Source: Rotaria socialis (Eukaryota; Rotifera; Eurotatoria; Philodinida; Philodinidae). Taken from it: a stretch of 64,000 nt of DNA. Shown here one piece after another: positions 24,659 to 40,229 of this stretch. A model generated the notes under the pieces. The model searched no databases. It was not told where the DNA came from and saw nothing but the letters and a program-made list of their open reading frames with translations. Location: positions 145,449 to 209,448 of the forward strand of contig CAJNYU010004686.1 in the NCBI GenBank assembly GCA_905331475.1. The letters run 5' to 3'. Positions within the stretch are counted from its first letter, which is position 1. Each line of letters opens with the position of its first letter. A program made the position numbers and the translations under genes.

Positions 24659-25598
24659 CTATTGAATGGATACAGTTGCATAGGATGCGAAATTGTATTT
24701 TTTGCAGAAGAATGTGTGAATATTGTATCTGTCGAGTAGAATAGTGTTTCCCGTTACCAGTTCTCCACATTCTGTAGGTTATGATAAAATGATCATTTGA
24801 AAAGAAAATTATTTCTTCAGAAACCAATCGATAGGTTTCCTTGTATGCGAATGAATCTTCATGTAAAATAAAACATGATCTGTGAAGCCTTCTCACAGAT
24901 ACGGGTCACACGAAGCACGCTAGGATCTGACAGAATCAGCATATAAAAGGAGTAACTGGTTTTTTTCACTTTTGCTTAAGGCTGGAACACACGATTTTGA
25001 TTACTGTGGTTTAGCTCTGCTATGTTACACGTATAATAATCATTCTTTGTACGACTATCATCCTCTCTTTCATTTCAATACTTATGTGAATATCGAAAAA
25101 GTAAATAATAAATCGTGGGTAAATTTCCATTGAGCTCAACGGATAGTAAGATAGGTAACTTATTTTTAAAAGTTAAATCCCAAAAATATATACGAACACA
25201 ATTGCTCTGAATTCTTATGCTCTCAAAGTTTTTCATGCAACTAGCAATATGTTGGGTTCAATTTCACTTTAATTCTGAACAAACATGCTATTCACTTGAT
25301 GTAGCGTTTAAACATGTTTTTTTTAAAGTAAACACTAGAACACAGTTTGTCTTTTTTACAATTGAATGCATTTACTTTGGAAAGTATGATTCATATAAAA
25401 CACAAATAAGCACATTGCCATGTTTCATTTGAGTGTTGTTCGAGACTTCCTCTCCCATATTTTTTAAAGACTACAGCTACAATATAATGACGTACATATT
25501 GAGATATTTACACGTAGAATATATTCAATAGGCTTCACTTTATTGTCTTATTCCATTTGTATGTAGTGGTAAAAAGAGATTGTCATGGATGATAACTC

Positions 25599-26061
25599 TC
25601 ACAAACACGAACCTCTTTCACGGCTAAGATCATTTCCAAGGCCACAAACTAATTCCAAAGCAATCACTAGAACAATTACAAGTAGCTTTATGAGAGGAAT
25701 TCGTCGATTCTTGATTTTCTTGATTCGATTGTTCAGATCTTATTGTGGTTTGCATTAGTGTACTTGCTGGGTTACTAGTAGTGCGATTGACTGTCATTTG
25801 CCATTGAATTGGTGGTAATTTCACTCGACTGGACTGAGCTTGGTAACTAGCAGAATGTTGTTTCAAAATATCATCGGATCTTAGATCTTCAACCCGCAAA
25901 AGTTGCCGAGTAAATGAACTTGTACCATGCTGTTTGGCTCATCGAGTGATAACTTTTGTTTCATATATACATCTACCAGTAGCACGCAGAGGATTATATA
26001 GAACCTGGAGTGTAATTGGGCAAGTGAGATCGTCGTCATCGGTGGTTGGATGCACTTTCAT
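25599..26061 (-). pseudogene. U-box protein with C-terminal TM, broken
   Basis: From ATG 26061 the frame encodes a U-box: DLTCPITLQVLYNPLRA, then CIYE, then a TGA (25941-25939) where U-boxes have a conserved Trp, then AKQHGTSSFTRQ and LRVEDLR. U-boxes are RING-like E3 ubiquitin-ligase modules that recruit E2 enzymes. After a Ser/Gln-rich linker the original frame ends at 25630, but the neighbouring frame encodes RRIPLIKLLVIVLVIALELV, a clear membrane anchor ending at 25599. So the copy has one nonsense change and one frameshift. The TGG-to-TGA reading is inference from the family alignment. Confidence 0.65.
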
Positions 26062-27306
26062 GTTACGACTACCTAGCGTTTCTGTTTCTTTTATTTTTAA
26101 CAAGAAAAGTATGCGAGCAACGCAATGTTTTTGTATACACACGATACGCACAAAATTGCTCGAAGCAAAACAACAAAGTCGTTTTGCATATATGCGCACT
26201 TCCGCTGTTTGATCCATACCTTTTTCGTCATTGTGTACATAAAGACGAAGAAAATTAATTGGCTGACTATGAAATCCAAGCTTTCTTTAACAATGTACAT
26301 GTCTCCCATTTTTTTATATGAATCAATACCGTCTGATATATTTGGACTACTTTTATCTTGACTATTCTACCTCTAATTATTGTGAGAATATATGACTTTG
26401 AGCATTGGATGTCGGTATAACAACTAGTTGAATCAAGAATTCTCGTAAACCGATTAATATCTGCTGAAAAAAAGAACAAGCCTGCTTGACAACGATGAAA
26501 GATAATACCAAGAGAATAATTATTAAGAACAACTTCTATTTAAAATGTCAAATTCGTTCACATAGTACAATATTTTAAAATTCCAAACTGATGTGTTTTG
26601 TAGCGTCGGATTAACCATGGTGAAAAGTGAAATGTTTGTGAGTTGCGATACAACATACAACAACTGCTAAGCATCAAGAAATCGGTTCATAACAAATGTT
26701 ATGACTGTCGTGTATCGTGTGTAAAAAGAAATAAAAACTAAAGTTACTATGTAATAAAAAAAGCAAAGCATACAAGGAATATGTTACACACTGTCATTTC
26801 TTTACATGAAAAACGTATGAAAGATCAAAAAAGGTAAGTTCAAATCGTGTCCATGCAGATTTCTAAATTGAATCATTGTTACCCATGTTTTTTTAGTCTA
26901 AAAATCAAAAAAAAATGTTTCAAGAGAAAATATGTCGAATAGTTTTGATGATTCTGAATCATTCACTATGTCTTTCGATTGTTTGAGAAGAATATAAAGT
27001 ATTACTCCTAATCGGTTTCCAAAGAAGGTTGTGTGAAAAATAACCGTGTGACTTCGTATCGTGAAAAAGTGAGGCATGTATCTTTTGGGTGAGATTTTAA
27101 ACTTAGCATGTGCCACTCAGTTTCAGATTGTATAATTATATTTGAATAAACAAATAGATGGCCATAGAGAACTATCATCAATAGCAAACCTACTACAGAC
27201 TTTAAAATGGTATGAATCGTGCAACAAAACATTGATTTTAGTCGTTTCGATCGAGTTTTCACTAATAAAAAAAACTGTTGACTACTATTTTATGGCATAT
27301 GTTACC
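26062..27306. other. Intergenic
   Basis: No gene, repeat or RNA was supported in this AT-rich stretch. Open frames on both strands near 26100-26480 are overlapping shadows. Confidence 0.4.
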
Positions 27307-29016
27307 TTAGCCTCCGTTTGCTACAATATTCACAGTATAATCGTGCGTTTCACCATATGCACTAGCTGAGCCACATGCATTGGGAACAGCTCCAAAGGCT
27401 AGTGTAGCTCGCATTCGATGATTGCCTGTTACACCTCCTGAAATACTTGACGGAATCGTCATTTTAATGGTTGTATTACCGATACCGATCGTTGGATAAT
27501 AAGCTACTTGTTCCGATGATTCAAATTGAAAGTTATCATTGAAATCAATCCAAATCGCTAGTTTTTCAGAACCAGAATACTGAGTTGATGCTTCGAATGT
27601 ATAATTTGTGCCTAGATACAGAGTAACAGATTCTAGAGTTCGATCATCATAGCTGTTCGGTGCGCAACCCGTATTTATATCTTCGATTTGTGTGCCTGAT
27701 TCACCAATAAATATAAAGTTATTGAGATTGTCGCCACAACAATTACAATTGACAGATTTCGTTTGACAATATGCAGTATAAGTGGTGGTTAAGACAGTGA
27801 CAACAGTCGATATACAAGTCGTTATTGATGGACTAACAACAAAGATTTGACACTGATAATCTGTTGAATTACCTTGACTCGTCTTAGCCAACGACGAAGA
27901 AGAACTAACTGAACTAGCATTCGACCAGATATTCTGACCGGATGGTGATGATTGCCATTGATAGGTAGTACCATTCGTACTAAATGACATATTCGTTAGT
28001 GATAAGGTGAATCCTGCACAACCACAGTATGCTGCTAGACTACTAACAGCAACAGCTGATATTTGCATTGTCGTTGTAGTTGTAGTTGATGTTGTAGTGG
28101 TGCTCGTACTTGTTGTTGTAGAGGTACTAGTAGTGGTAGTGGTACTATTCGATCCTATAATTGAAAATGTGTTATTGAGTAAATTATAGAACTGCATCTT
28201 GATGAAATGTTGTTCTGCATTCATTAGTTTGCTGATTATGATTGTTTCGCTGTCAATGAAACTGTAGTAGTTTCAACTGTAAGATTGAATCGAAATCGTG
28301 TATGAGAATATTGCAGTATTCAAAAACAGAAGTATTAAAATCGATGCTTTATCATAGTACGATTATTCTGTGTATTTTTTCTAGTAAAATAATATGAAAA
28401 AGTTTATCCGCCTACCTGTATATAACCACATGGTTACAATAACAGCTAAAGCAACACCAACAACTAAACAGCCTATTACCAAACCAACATAACAAGATGT
28501 TTGTGGTGGTGAACACAGATCAGCAATACAACCTCTAAAAAAAGAAGTACAATGACAATCCCTATCTTTTTTGTAAAAAAGACTATCGATTAGTGCACCT
28601 GGAAAAGCATGTTGTTTTACTTGATGATAAAGATTTTCTATACAATCTCATATTTGATCGATCATCTTCTGACCATGCATCAGTTTTTATCGATTGCCAT
28701 GACCAAGCATTTGCTGGTGAAGTAGATTTTTGTGACAAGCCAGATGCTTGATCAGCCTGTTTACTTACAGTCGCTGATTGACATGTCCAAGTACTTTGCT
28801 GCACAGGAGATACTCTGTTGAGATCAGTACGTGCAGGCCCAATTGAAAAAGCGTTAGTTTTTTTCTGAAAATTGCTGGTACTTCCGTTTAATTTAATAGA
28901 TTTTTGTGGTGCGAAGTAAGATGCGAAGATGCTATCCGGATTATCATTAGTCTGAACGAAAGCATAACACTATATTATCTTCGAATAAAAAACTAAGAAC
29001 TAATCAACAGACCATT
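27307..29016 (-). CDS. Type II membrane protein with Thr-rich stalk and GEVED domain
   Basis: Three exons are firm: 28951-28599, 28534-28416 and 28154-27307, joining in phase. A possible first exon supplies only the ATG at 29016-29014, with a weak GTCTGT donor, so the start is uncertain. The protein is about 441 residues. It has a polar N-terminal tail of about 120 residues, one TM helix (GLVIGCLVVGVALAVIVTMW), a Thr/Ser stalk, an Ig-like or PKD-like Cys-containing region, and a C-terminal GEVED domain. The last contains IWIDFNDNFQF and the signature AYGETHDYTVNI. GEVED domains occur in extracellular and adhesive proteins. Orientation (N-terminus inside) follows from the absence of a signal peptide. 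Function is not known. Confidence 0.75.
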
Positions 29017-29385
29017 TTTGTATCTTGTGTCTCGTACCGTATTTTGTTTGTAAGTGAATTAAATATTCATGTGTGAAAATTCAATTTGTTTTTCTTATTA
29101 AATCTTGTATGGCTTAACAATACATTGGTTCGGAAGTGGTTCACATAGATTGAGATCTCTCCTCCTCCCGATAGAAAAAGCAAGAGTGAATTCGTTCTTG
29201 TTGTAAAATTTATTTTAGAAGAGTGCAAACTGGAGTCATGGAAATAGTGATGAATGTTCGCGTTTAAATATGGCTTTGAATATAATACTTTGATTGAATA
29301 CAAGTCAGTTTGTTGTCCAGCAAGAATTGTCATCGCTAAGACAGACGCAAAATCCTTACCGTAGCGCTCTATTCACAGTCTGCAT

Positions 29386-29800
29386 CAGAGTTGAAACCGG
29401 TCTAAACTTTAAACCGGTCCGGTCCGCCGGTCCAAAACATTTTCTAAACCGCTGAAAACCGGCAAGTTTACAATATGTTTTTTACATAAAAAATGAATGG
29501 CAGGCGAAATTTCTTTGTAGTACTTGATAGTTCGGAAAAGGCCTAGCATTTCTCGCCGAATAATCTTTCAAATTAGATTCAATCTTTAAAAATAATGTTA
29601 TGAAATAAATTAGACATAGGAAATAAAGCTTTCACTTGATTTTTCAACAATGAAACATTTTTTTTCATGAAATTCAACCGTTACTTTGATAAAAGCATGA
29701 CAAATTGTTATTAATAGCTTTTGCAAGGAAAAAATGACAGATCTATAAAAAAAAAACAACTTTCGACCGGTCTGGCCCGGTCGAACCGGTTCCAACTCTG
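29386..29800. mobile_element. hAT-type MITE with exact 8-bp target duplication
   Basis: The ends CAGAGTTGAAACCGG and CCGGTTCCAACTCTG are inverted repeats. GTCTGCAT stands immediately outside both ends (29378-29385 and 29801-29808), an exact 8-bp target duplication as made by hAT transposases. Further CCGGT motifs are clustered near both ends. It is 415 bp with no transposase. Confidence 0.9.
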
Positions 29801-30668
29801 GTCTGCATATGACAGGATATGAGTAAGATTTACATATGAAGGGCGCACGCATTAACCTCTTACATGGCCTTGAGAGTGCAGGTGTGAGCAATGGCTCGTA
29901 CTACATTTACACTTGTATCCACTTACATCCAAGCGGAGTTTCAAGCTTTCAAAAAAGGATTTTCTAGATTTTTAATCAAGAAAATTTTTCAAAAGACATC
30001 AATAACAGATCATTAAATGCAAAATTTCATGTTAACTGTTTTAGTTAAAGATAATGCAGACTCTAACAGACTTTCTAACTCTCGGTTTTCGAAATAATGA
30101 AAGCCAAAGTGTGCCAAAAACGCCAAGGCGTTACGCTCGGACAAAACCATTTATGTACGTGCATGTAATAGACAGCAATAAAAGCTGTTAAGAAACAGAC
30201 AAACATTTATAAAGACTATTTTCATTTAGTCCATTTGATAGTGTGTGAAAAGGAATTGTATTTAAAATAGAGTCCCTATAAAATATTCGAAGAATATAAA
30301 AGAATCAATAATTATCGAATGGATTTGTTAAAAAAAACGAAAATTTTACTGAATAAAAAGCGTTTTTTAGCAATGTTCTACTTTTCTTCATTTTTTATAG
30401 GAAGTGTAGGGCGAATCCGACCCCCAGACCATCACAGTTATACTATCAATAGAACCATCCGCGCCCTCAAAAATAATTGTAAGTAACACGTCACAATATT
30501 TTTATGGAACAACTTATGTTTAGAATGGTAAGGATATCACAGACAATGATATCGTATGAAAAATGCAATATTCAGAAAGGCATATGTTTTCGTCATCAAC
30601 TATATAGAAATGACTTTTCATAATAAAAAGAAACTAAGAGAATACAAAAAAAAACGTTCTAGATTTGT
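29801..30668. other. Intergenic, downstream of PXK
   Basis: AT-rich stretch between the hAT MITE and the PXK stop codon. Nothing further supported. Confidence 0.4.
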
Positions 30669-33273
30669 TTACTTGAATTTTGGTGCACTTCGATCATTAG
30701 TTTTAGCTTTCTTTAGTTTAGCAAGGCTAAAATCTGAAATTGAATTCAATAACTGTGTTCGATCACCTTCAGCAACTGGAGGTGGTGGAGATGCTACGGA
30801 CGAAGCCGGTGGTGGCGGTGGCGGTGGCGGTGGCGGAGGAGGAGGCGGTAGTGACGTGGGCGCAACTGTCGATGATGCTTGTGAAATGCTCGGTACATCA
30901 ACACTTGCATATGTGGTCAAAGGTCTTCTTGTCGTAGTGTTCTGTGTAGATAATTGCAAAGGATCAACACTGATTGAACGTTGTAGATTTTCTAGAATTA
31001 CAAATGGAATGAAATTTTGATTAAATCTACATTAGCAGCTTAAGAAAAATCCTACGGCTATTCTATCTCATCATATCGGAGTTCAAAAAATCTCGAAGTA
31101 TGAAAAAAGCAGGAATAAAACATACTTGATGCGCCCTGTGAATTCGCATTAGGATCTGCATTTTGACCAAGTGCTTTAGCCTGAAATAGAAATGATAAAT
31201 TTCATTTTCTCACATTAGAAACAATAGAACAAACTTGTCTTTCTTTGCGTCGTTTAAGTTTTTCTTCATCCGACATGAGATGATTAGTAAGTTTCATACG
31301 ACGTTGTACATTTTTAATCTAAGTAAAGAAAATCAAGTCAGATTCGAAAAACAAAATGAACTTTACTTTTGCTTGATCGCCCTCTAGTCGAACTTGAGTA
31401 GCTCGAGCAATTTGTTCAAATGCTTCTTTTGCTTTTGGACTTAATTTCAATTGAAATCGTTCGATATTATTTGATATCGATGTTTGAAAAAACCTTTAGA
31501 AAAACAAAATAATAATAGAAAATTAATTTTCAATTATATATTTACGGATCATCCAAAAGCTCTAGGATTGTTGGCAATTCTCCTGTTGTTGTAAGAATTT
31601 TTAAGAGAATATGTTGAACAGGGACCGGTACTGTGTTTGGAAATTCCATACAAGCACTTGTTGGACATTCTTCACCTGTTGATAATTCATAAAGAATTCG
31701 TCCAAACCCATAAATATCACAATGCTCGAGTGTCTGTATTTAGAAGTAAGATTTCATTGATAATTTTTTTCATTACTACTTACACGTATTTGTTTAAGAT
31801 TCGACATATAACAACGATATTTCGATGAAACACCTGCAATTCCAGTGGCTATATCGAGTAGTTTTATTGGTAAAGCTTGATCGAGATCGAAGAGAATATT
31901 TCCTGAATGTAAATGTCCATAGACAAGACCATTGTCGTAAATGAAATTTAATGCTTCTAATATTTGACGGCCAAAATTTTTTATTTGATTTAAATCACAT
32001 ACACGAGATAACGATTTTCGGCCATAACGTTTCCAATAGGCACTATTCGTTGGTTTTGTCTATAATTTATATTTCTAATAAACAAGAAACCAAAACAAAT
32101 GTTTTTTCTCCATACCTGATGAATGTAATCTTTTAATGAACCTTTAGTATAGAATCGACAAACAGTAAGTGTACCGGTTTCATTGGCATAGATTTCATCT
32201 ATTGGAACTATGAGTGGATGCTACGATATAAAGAACAGTTTAATTTTAATTTCACTTTCCCCAGATGAATGAATGCAAAAGTCGAAAAAATTCTCCTGTG
32301 TCGATTGCAAACGTTGTGATTCAAATCTCGGGATATATTTATTTAGAATAAACGAAAACTCACCGCAATAGATTTTAATAATTTCAAACAATTAGCAATA
32401 TCTTTTTCTCCAAATGCTTTATCTAATCCATAATGACACTAAAATCAACTATCAAAATTAAGCATCAAGAAAATTCAACTTCATACCCAAGATAAAAGAT
32501 AACGTTCATCTTTCGGTGCTCCAGTTTTGGTTGCTAAGAAATAACTTTTATTGTATCGCCATCCTATAACAATGTAAAGCAAGTTTATGACAAACATGAG
32601 ATAAAACATCCTACCAAAATCTGGAAGTTGTTCAACAATTTGATAGATATTATTCGTCGAACGAATAAACATGGATACACATTGTAATGCTAATTCTAAA
32701 ACAAAAGGCGATCGTTTAATATCTATCGAATACATAAATATTCTATAGAAAATACCTGAATAATTCATCATATGATTTTCTGGATCAAGAAAACGTTGAA
32801 TTGTTAATGAATTACAAAGTTCTAATTGTTGAACAAGTGCATCGAGATATACCTAAAACAAAAATAGTCGATGATATAACAGAAACAACTTATTTTCATT
32901 GCATACTTGAAGGCCTTTCTGTCTTTCAGCCATAAACGTTCGATCAGTTCTACCGAGAAGTTTTTTCTTTGGAAATTCGATATCGAAACCGTATTCTTTT
33001 AGCATATTATTAAGATCATCAAACTCTCTAAAGCGTTTTGTAACAAGCCATGAACCTGATGGATCATTTGAAACACGGCCAACTCGAATAGTATATTCCT
33101 AGAGGAAAACATATTTGACGATAAACATCAACAATCGAAGGCAATTTAAGTTTTCTCATTACTCCATGTCCTTCAATAAGTTGCGAACTTTCAATAACGC
33201 AAGTTAATGGAAGAGTATCATCAATCGGTGTTCGTACGCCAATCATTGTTTGAGGAATTATTGACCGTGCCAT
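30669..33273 (-). CDS. PXK: PX domain-containing kinase-like protein (PXK)
   Basis: Thirteen exons join in phase: 33273-33163, 33098-32907, 32852-32756, 32695-32615, 32563-32487, 32438-32364, 32220-32116, 32059-31784, 31733-31546, 31493-31367, 31318-31235, 31180-31126, 30991-30669. The product is 596 residues (human PXK 578). Order: short N-terminus with DDTLPLT, PX domain (EYTIRV, RFREFDDLNNML, FPKKKLLG, ERQKGLQ), kinase-like domain, basic helix and a Pro run followed by a WH2-like end (LLNSISDFS, LKKAKTNDRSAPKF). PX domains bind phosphoinositides on endosomes; PXK acts in receptor trafficking and binds actin through WH2. The catalytic loop is HLHSGN (295-300) instead of HRDxxxxN and DFG is LDIA, matching the degenerate loop of vertebrate PXK. 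The Pro run is coded by a GGN repeat (30780-30850). Confidence 0.95.
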
Positions 33274-33575
33274 TGTATAATATCGTTTATATCATTCGTC
33301 TCTAAATAGAAAACGCACAAACTCATTTACTCACTATTTCTTCTATTTTTTTTGTGTTCTCTCTGCTTGCACTTGTCGAAAACTACCGTAATGTAAGAAG
33401 AATACTTAGAGATAAGAATAGGCATACGCACATTTCAAGTGTTTGTGTATACCGCCTTAGGTTATTTAAATAAATAAATAAAAAAATTATTTATAAATAC
33501 TGGAAAGAACAGCTTGCTGGAAATTTATCGCACATTAGAAAAATAATTAAAAACACAAGAAAATATAAAAATTGT

Positions 33576-35412
<1,837 letters not shown>

Positions 35413-36691
35413 GATCTAAAAAAGTAAATATAGTCAATTTTCATACCTTTTTCAATTTGATTCTCAATAAAGTGCAATCCTTTAATCCACGACCTTAACA
35501 AGATGAATAAAAATTTCTTTTCGGACGATGTCATTCTGATGATTCATTCAATTATAGTAAGCGTCCTCAAAATCTCAATATTTAATCGAAAACAAATTAA
35601 GTGATGCGTAGCATAATATTCTACGGCGTGCACTATTTGACAGGAAAACGAGAAAAAAAATTATTTATCTGCCAACTGATATCTTTATAATTGCTTTTTT
35701 TGATATGCAAGCAATATATATTTGTTTCGTATCAAAGTTGTTGATCGTGTGGCATGAAAATACTTGCTTGCAGCTGTCAACACATCTGAAGAGAATGACA
35801 GTAAAACACAAGTTCTATGATTTTTTCATGATCGTGTCGATATTGAAAGGATCATTTTTGTCTTCGAGTAGTCATAATCATCGAAAAATCTTAAACAAGA
35901 CAATATTAGTTAATTATGAGCGTTATTCGGACATGAAAAAACAAAATGATATTCGTCGATGAAACTTGTGCAAATGAATTTTCTTCAAGTTGAGATTAAA
36001 AAAAATATCAAGTCATTGGCAACATATCAGATTTAACAGGAATGCACTCAATAAAAAACAAAGTAGGGATCGAGATATAAAACAAAGATTTTGTCCTGCA
36101 AGATTCTACTCTATACCTCAAAGTGTATTTAAAGAACCATAGTAAGAAATTTCCGTTGTGTTTTCAACAGATCAATATTTCATTTTTCAACTTCTATTTC
36201 ATTAAATAACAAGAATATTTTTTTTTGCTTGAAATATGTATATTTAAGGATATATAGAAGACAAATTCGCTTATACATACACATACATAGAGAAACAAAT
36301 GTACATCATACAGAGAAAAAGACACGCACATAAAAAGATGCATTTTCTTTCATTAATCTTTCTGCTATTAAATTTTAAAGCAAAAATGTTGTTGACTTCT
36401 TTGGAAGATTCGTCGTCTATAATTATTTTCTCTTTGTTTTTCATGGAAATTGGGGAAAAAACGACGAAATTCTCCTTCTTCTTCTTGTTTCAGTATCACT
36501 GTTATTGCCCGCACACACACACATGAAGAATATTTCTACATAGTAAAAAAAGAAGAGAACAAATAGAGACGTGCACACAAAATAGTTTCAAACTAAAAAA
36601 ACAACCGAAGAGAACCGAACAAATAGAAACTAAATAAACGAAATGAGATTTTTCTTATCAGAAAATGTATATGTGTGTGCGGATTTGAAAT
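35413..36691. other. Intergenic between SSBP and MAPK genes
   Basis: 3' flank of the SSBP gene and 5' flank of the kinase gene. TTTTTTAG just before the kinase ATG could be the acceptor of a 5'-UTR intron. No other feature seen. Confidence 0.4.
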
Positions 36692-38930
36692 TTAACCAAT
36701 TGAACCAAAATGATTATAATCATCATTATGTGAACTATTCGGTGTTTTATCAAATTTCTTAACTTCTTCTTGCATCGATTCTTTTAGTTTCAGTATAGCG
36801 TTTGTATCATTGCTTGGATCTTCTGAATAATTATAATTTGTGGCATCAGGTGGTAGCGGTGGTTGAGATTGTTGTTGTTGTTGTTGTTGCTGCTGCTGCT
36901 GCTGTTGTTGATTAGGTGATTGTTTCATTTGTTGATCATAATCACCTAAAACATCTTGTTCAAAAAAATTTCTATTTATAAAATAGTTAACTAACCATGA
37001 TGTGTCATATCAGGTGGAATATGAGATAGATGTGGATCGTGATACTACAAAATAAGAAAAAGCTATTAGCGCAATCCCCATGGAATTAAAATGCGAAAGA
37101 TGAAGTAGATAAGCGTGCTTATTACAGAAATATCATTTTTATTCTATTCACTTTCGCACATATTTCTTCGTAGTTGTTTAGAGAAATATTTAAAAAAATA
37201 CTTTATATAGTATGAGAAGCTGAGGAATAGAATAATAGGGTATGCATAATAGAAACTAAAAGATAATATCATCGAATCGTAAGCATCATTTTGAAATGAG
37301 AGACTATTGACTCGAGTTTAGTTTAGAAACACGTTCAATACTCTTTTTACATTGTCTCTGGCAAAACAAGTGAGTTATTAAAGTTTATATAACGTAATAC
37401 TACCATAGGATTTGGTCCATGGCCCATTCCAGGAGGCATATTTCTCATAGTATATGGTTGCATTTCTGGATTATTTGGATCTAAATAGAAGATAATTGTA
37501 AAAAATACTAGTATATATTCTTTCCTATACAAACCTTGTGGGCTCGGCATCATAGTTGGTGTTGTCGGTGCATGACCTGTCGGACAGGGAGTCTAAAATA
37601 ATAATGATCATAGTATCGCTTTTTATTCACATAATAGATAATCGGTACATACTCCATAAGGGATAGGTGACGATGATGAATAGCCAACCTAAATTTATTT
37701 TATAAATATGAAAAGCAATAATTACTAAAAAATGAATTTACTCCTGGTGAATTAGTAATGTGCATTCTTGGTCCAGGTTGATTGATCGATGGTGACATGA
37801 CTTGAGGTCGATAAGTATTTGGTAATTGTCCACCAGGACCTGGATGGCCCATGGGATTCGATGGCATTCTAGCACCCGGAGATGTCATTCGCATACCTAT
37901 TAACAGCAAATCCATTTAGCTTTTGATTTAAATTTTTTTAAGCAAAACTAATTACCATTTCGACCGCTATCCATTTGTGGTGGCATACCGGGTCCACCCT
38001 AAGCAATGAAAATGAATAAATAAAAATTTAATTGAGTAGTTTGTGTATTTACGGGATAATCTGATTGCTGTGGCATACGAATAAGTGAACGTGGTGGAGC
38101 ATTTGGATAACGGGGATACTAAAATAATTGTTATTTAAAGTCAAATCTTAGTAACCTGTTCTACCTGATTCATCATATGTTGTCCCGATGGCTATACAAT
38201 AATAATATTCAAAAAAATTACGATTACAAAATTTATCTTACGGGAAAAAATGGTACGTTTGGATTATGCATTCCTTCAGGAACACCCATTGGCATTGGTG
38301 GTGGACCACTCGGATTCGGATTTTGCTAGAGGAAAGAAAGAAACGATTCTTCAATTTCAAGAAACTTTTCACAAAAAGATCTAGTTCTATACTTGAGGAG
38401 GCATGCCATTTGAATTTATAAATCCCTGAAAAAAATCAAATTAGTTCTTTTTCTGTTGAGTTTAATACAGAAATTCCTTACATAATCATGAAAAGCTTTG
38501 GCTTCTTCAGAATGTGGATGTTGATCACGACGTTCAGGTGCAGCACTATATAAATCCCAAAATACACTAACATAAAATTTGATTTCAATTACAATTGATT
38601 ATTCGAAATGAAAGTATTGTTCTTACCACCACCAACTAAGCAAAAATCCGGGTGGTTCACCAAGTGACATTTTATTCGGTTCCCATTTCATCTAAGCATA
38701 TGATAGCAACATAAAAAAAAAACATTAGAAATAAAAATATCTGACTTACATCCGCACAAAAACCCTGAGCAGCTTTTGCGGCACCGATATGATATAAATA
38801 CTCATAAACGTAGAGATTTAGTCTATGAAAAAGGAAAAACATATATCTTTTTTCAGTACAAATTATATACGAACTTTTCTTTTGCGTGAATATCAGATGG
38901 AGCATTGATAGTCTTATTTTTTCCGTACAT
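36692..38930 (-). CDS. SSBP3: Single-stranded DNA-binding protein 2/3/4 (LDB1 cofactor)
   Basis: Fifteen exons join in phase: 38930-38875, 38822-38750, 38691-38627, 38566-38482, 38425-38393, 38325-38242, 38191-38165, 38118-38053, 37998-37956, 37896-37742, 37688-37653, 37592-37535, 37480-37404, 37044-36996, 36945-36692; 386 residues (vertebrate SSBP3 388). The N-terminal LUFS/LisH region is highly conserved: [39 protein letters not shown] and APERRDQ, then EAKAFHDY. The rest is Pro/Gly/Met-rich as in the family, followed by a run of 14 Gln and an acidic end. SSBPs protect LDB1 from degradation and act in LIM-homeodomain transcription complexes. The symbol names the family (SSBP2, 3 and 4 are vertebrate paralogues). 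Intron 37045-37403 is several times longer than the others and starts with a sequence repeated at 51196. Confidence 0.95.
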
Positions 38931-40229
38931 GATATTTTATTTATGAATGAATTTACTTAGGATAAACATTTGATAGGAAAGAAAATTATTTTTTTATATA
39001 AATACGAGATTGATTGATTTGCTGTTAATAAATTCTGTCAAGTAGGTACCATTGTTCCATTTCGTGTACCTCTATCGGTTTCACTTATTCTAGATGAAGA
39101 ATTGAAATAAATGCAAAGAAAAGAATTGATATGACAAAATAAATATTAAATTATTACGAATCGTTTCTTTTAAAAGAATTTTTTTTTTTTGAAACGTATT
39201 GATAGATATGTTTTGATTGGTCGAAATTTTGACCAATGCACTTTGGAAAATGCATGAATGAATCATTATGGAAGGATGTGTATGTGTCATTCATTGTGCT
39301 TCGTTGACGTAATCGATTGTCATGTTATGGAATGATTTGTGGAGTTTGTTCATGTCGCGATACTATTGGGTAAGTTTGATTATTAACAGTTACGGTAGGG
39401 AGTTATCATTATCGTTCCGAAAGAGAATTTTTATAATTAAAATCTTTTACTGTTCGTAGCAGGTTTTTTAATGATGAGTTCGAATGCCATGCAACGAAAT
39501 AGCTATAGGAAATAACATTTTTTTCTATATTATTTAGTTAAAATATTTATTGGGGGTGCGACCGAAATGTTTTGTTTTGTTTTATAGAGAACTTATTTTT
39601 ATATTGAAGAGAAGTATTTTTATAAGAAATAGTTTGCCAAGAAAGTTTTACTTCATAGATTAAAGCAGAAATATTATTTTAACAAACACTTTTTCAGCTC
39701 TTATTAACATTGCAAAAGACTTAGAAATGTTTTCTAAATTGGATGCGCTAAAAAATTCATTCTATTACAAATTTGCAAAGACAATTTATTCTACTCTTCC
39801 AGAACATGACCAAAGCTTCGTACGAGTAAGAACAATTAAGTTCTCCCCAGTCATTTTTCTTCTGATTGTGTCACTAGTAAATATTGAATTGCATGTAACC
39901 GCATTTGAAAACAACTGATTTTTCATTTTGTTTTTCTCAATGATTACTGTACAAATTCAAGATAGACACACGATGAAAAACAATAAAAATTCTAGTGAAT
40001 CATCGCAGAGATATCTCTGTCGGACATTGTGCGATTATGTGAGTCACCTTTTCTGTTTTTTACATATGAAATTTAAAACAAATACTCAAGGAAAATTTCC
40101 TTTGCGCATAACATAATTTATCAATAGAAATCTAGTGAGTATCGATTGAATCGGATAACTTTTTGTGAAACTCGCATATGTTTTCCTAGAAAATGGTGAG
40201 TGTAAGTTTAATAGCGAAATCTTTGCGGT
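38931..40229. other. Intergenic
   Basis: 5' flank of the SSBP gene. Short open frames at 39727-39918 and 39928-40116 (+) show no domain. Nothing else supported. Confidence 0.4.

Noticed and set aside
30740..30937. Gly- and Val-rich frames on the plus strand
   Set aside because: Complement of the Pro run in the last PXK exon.
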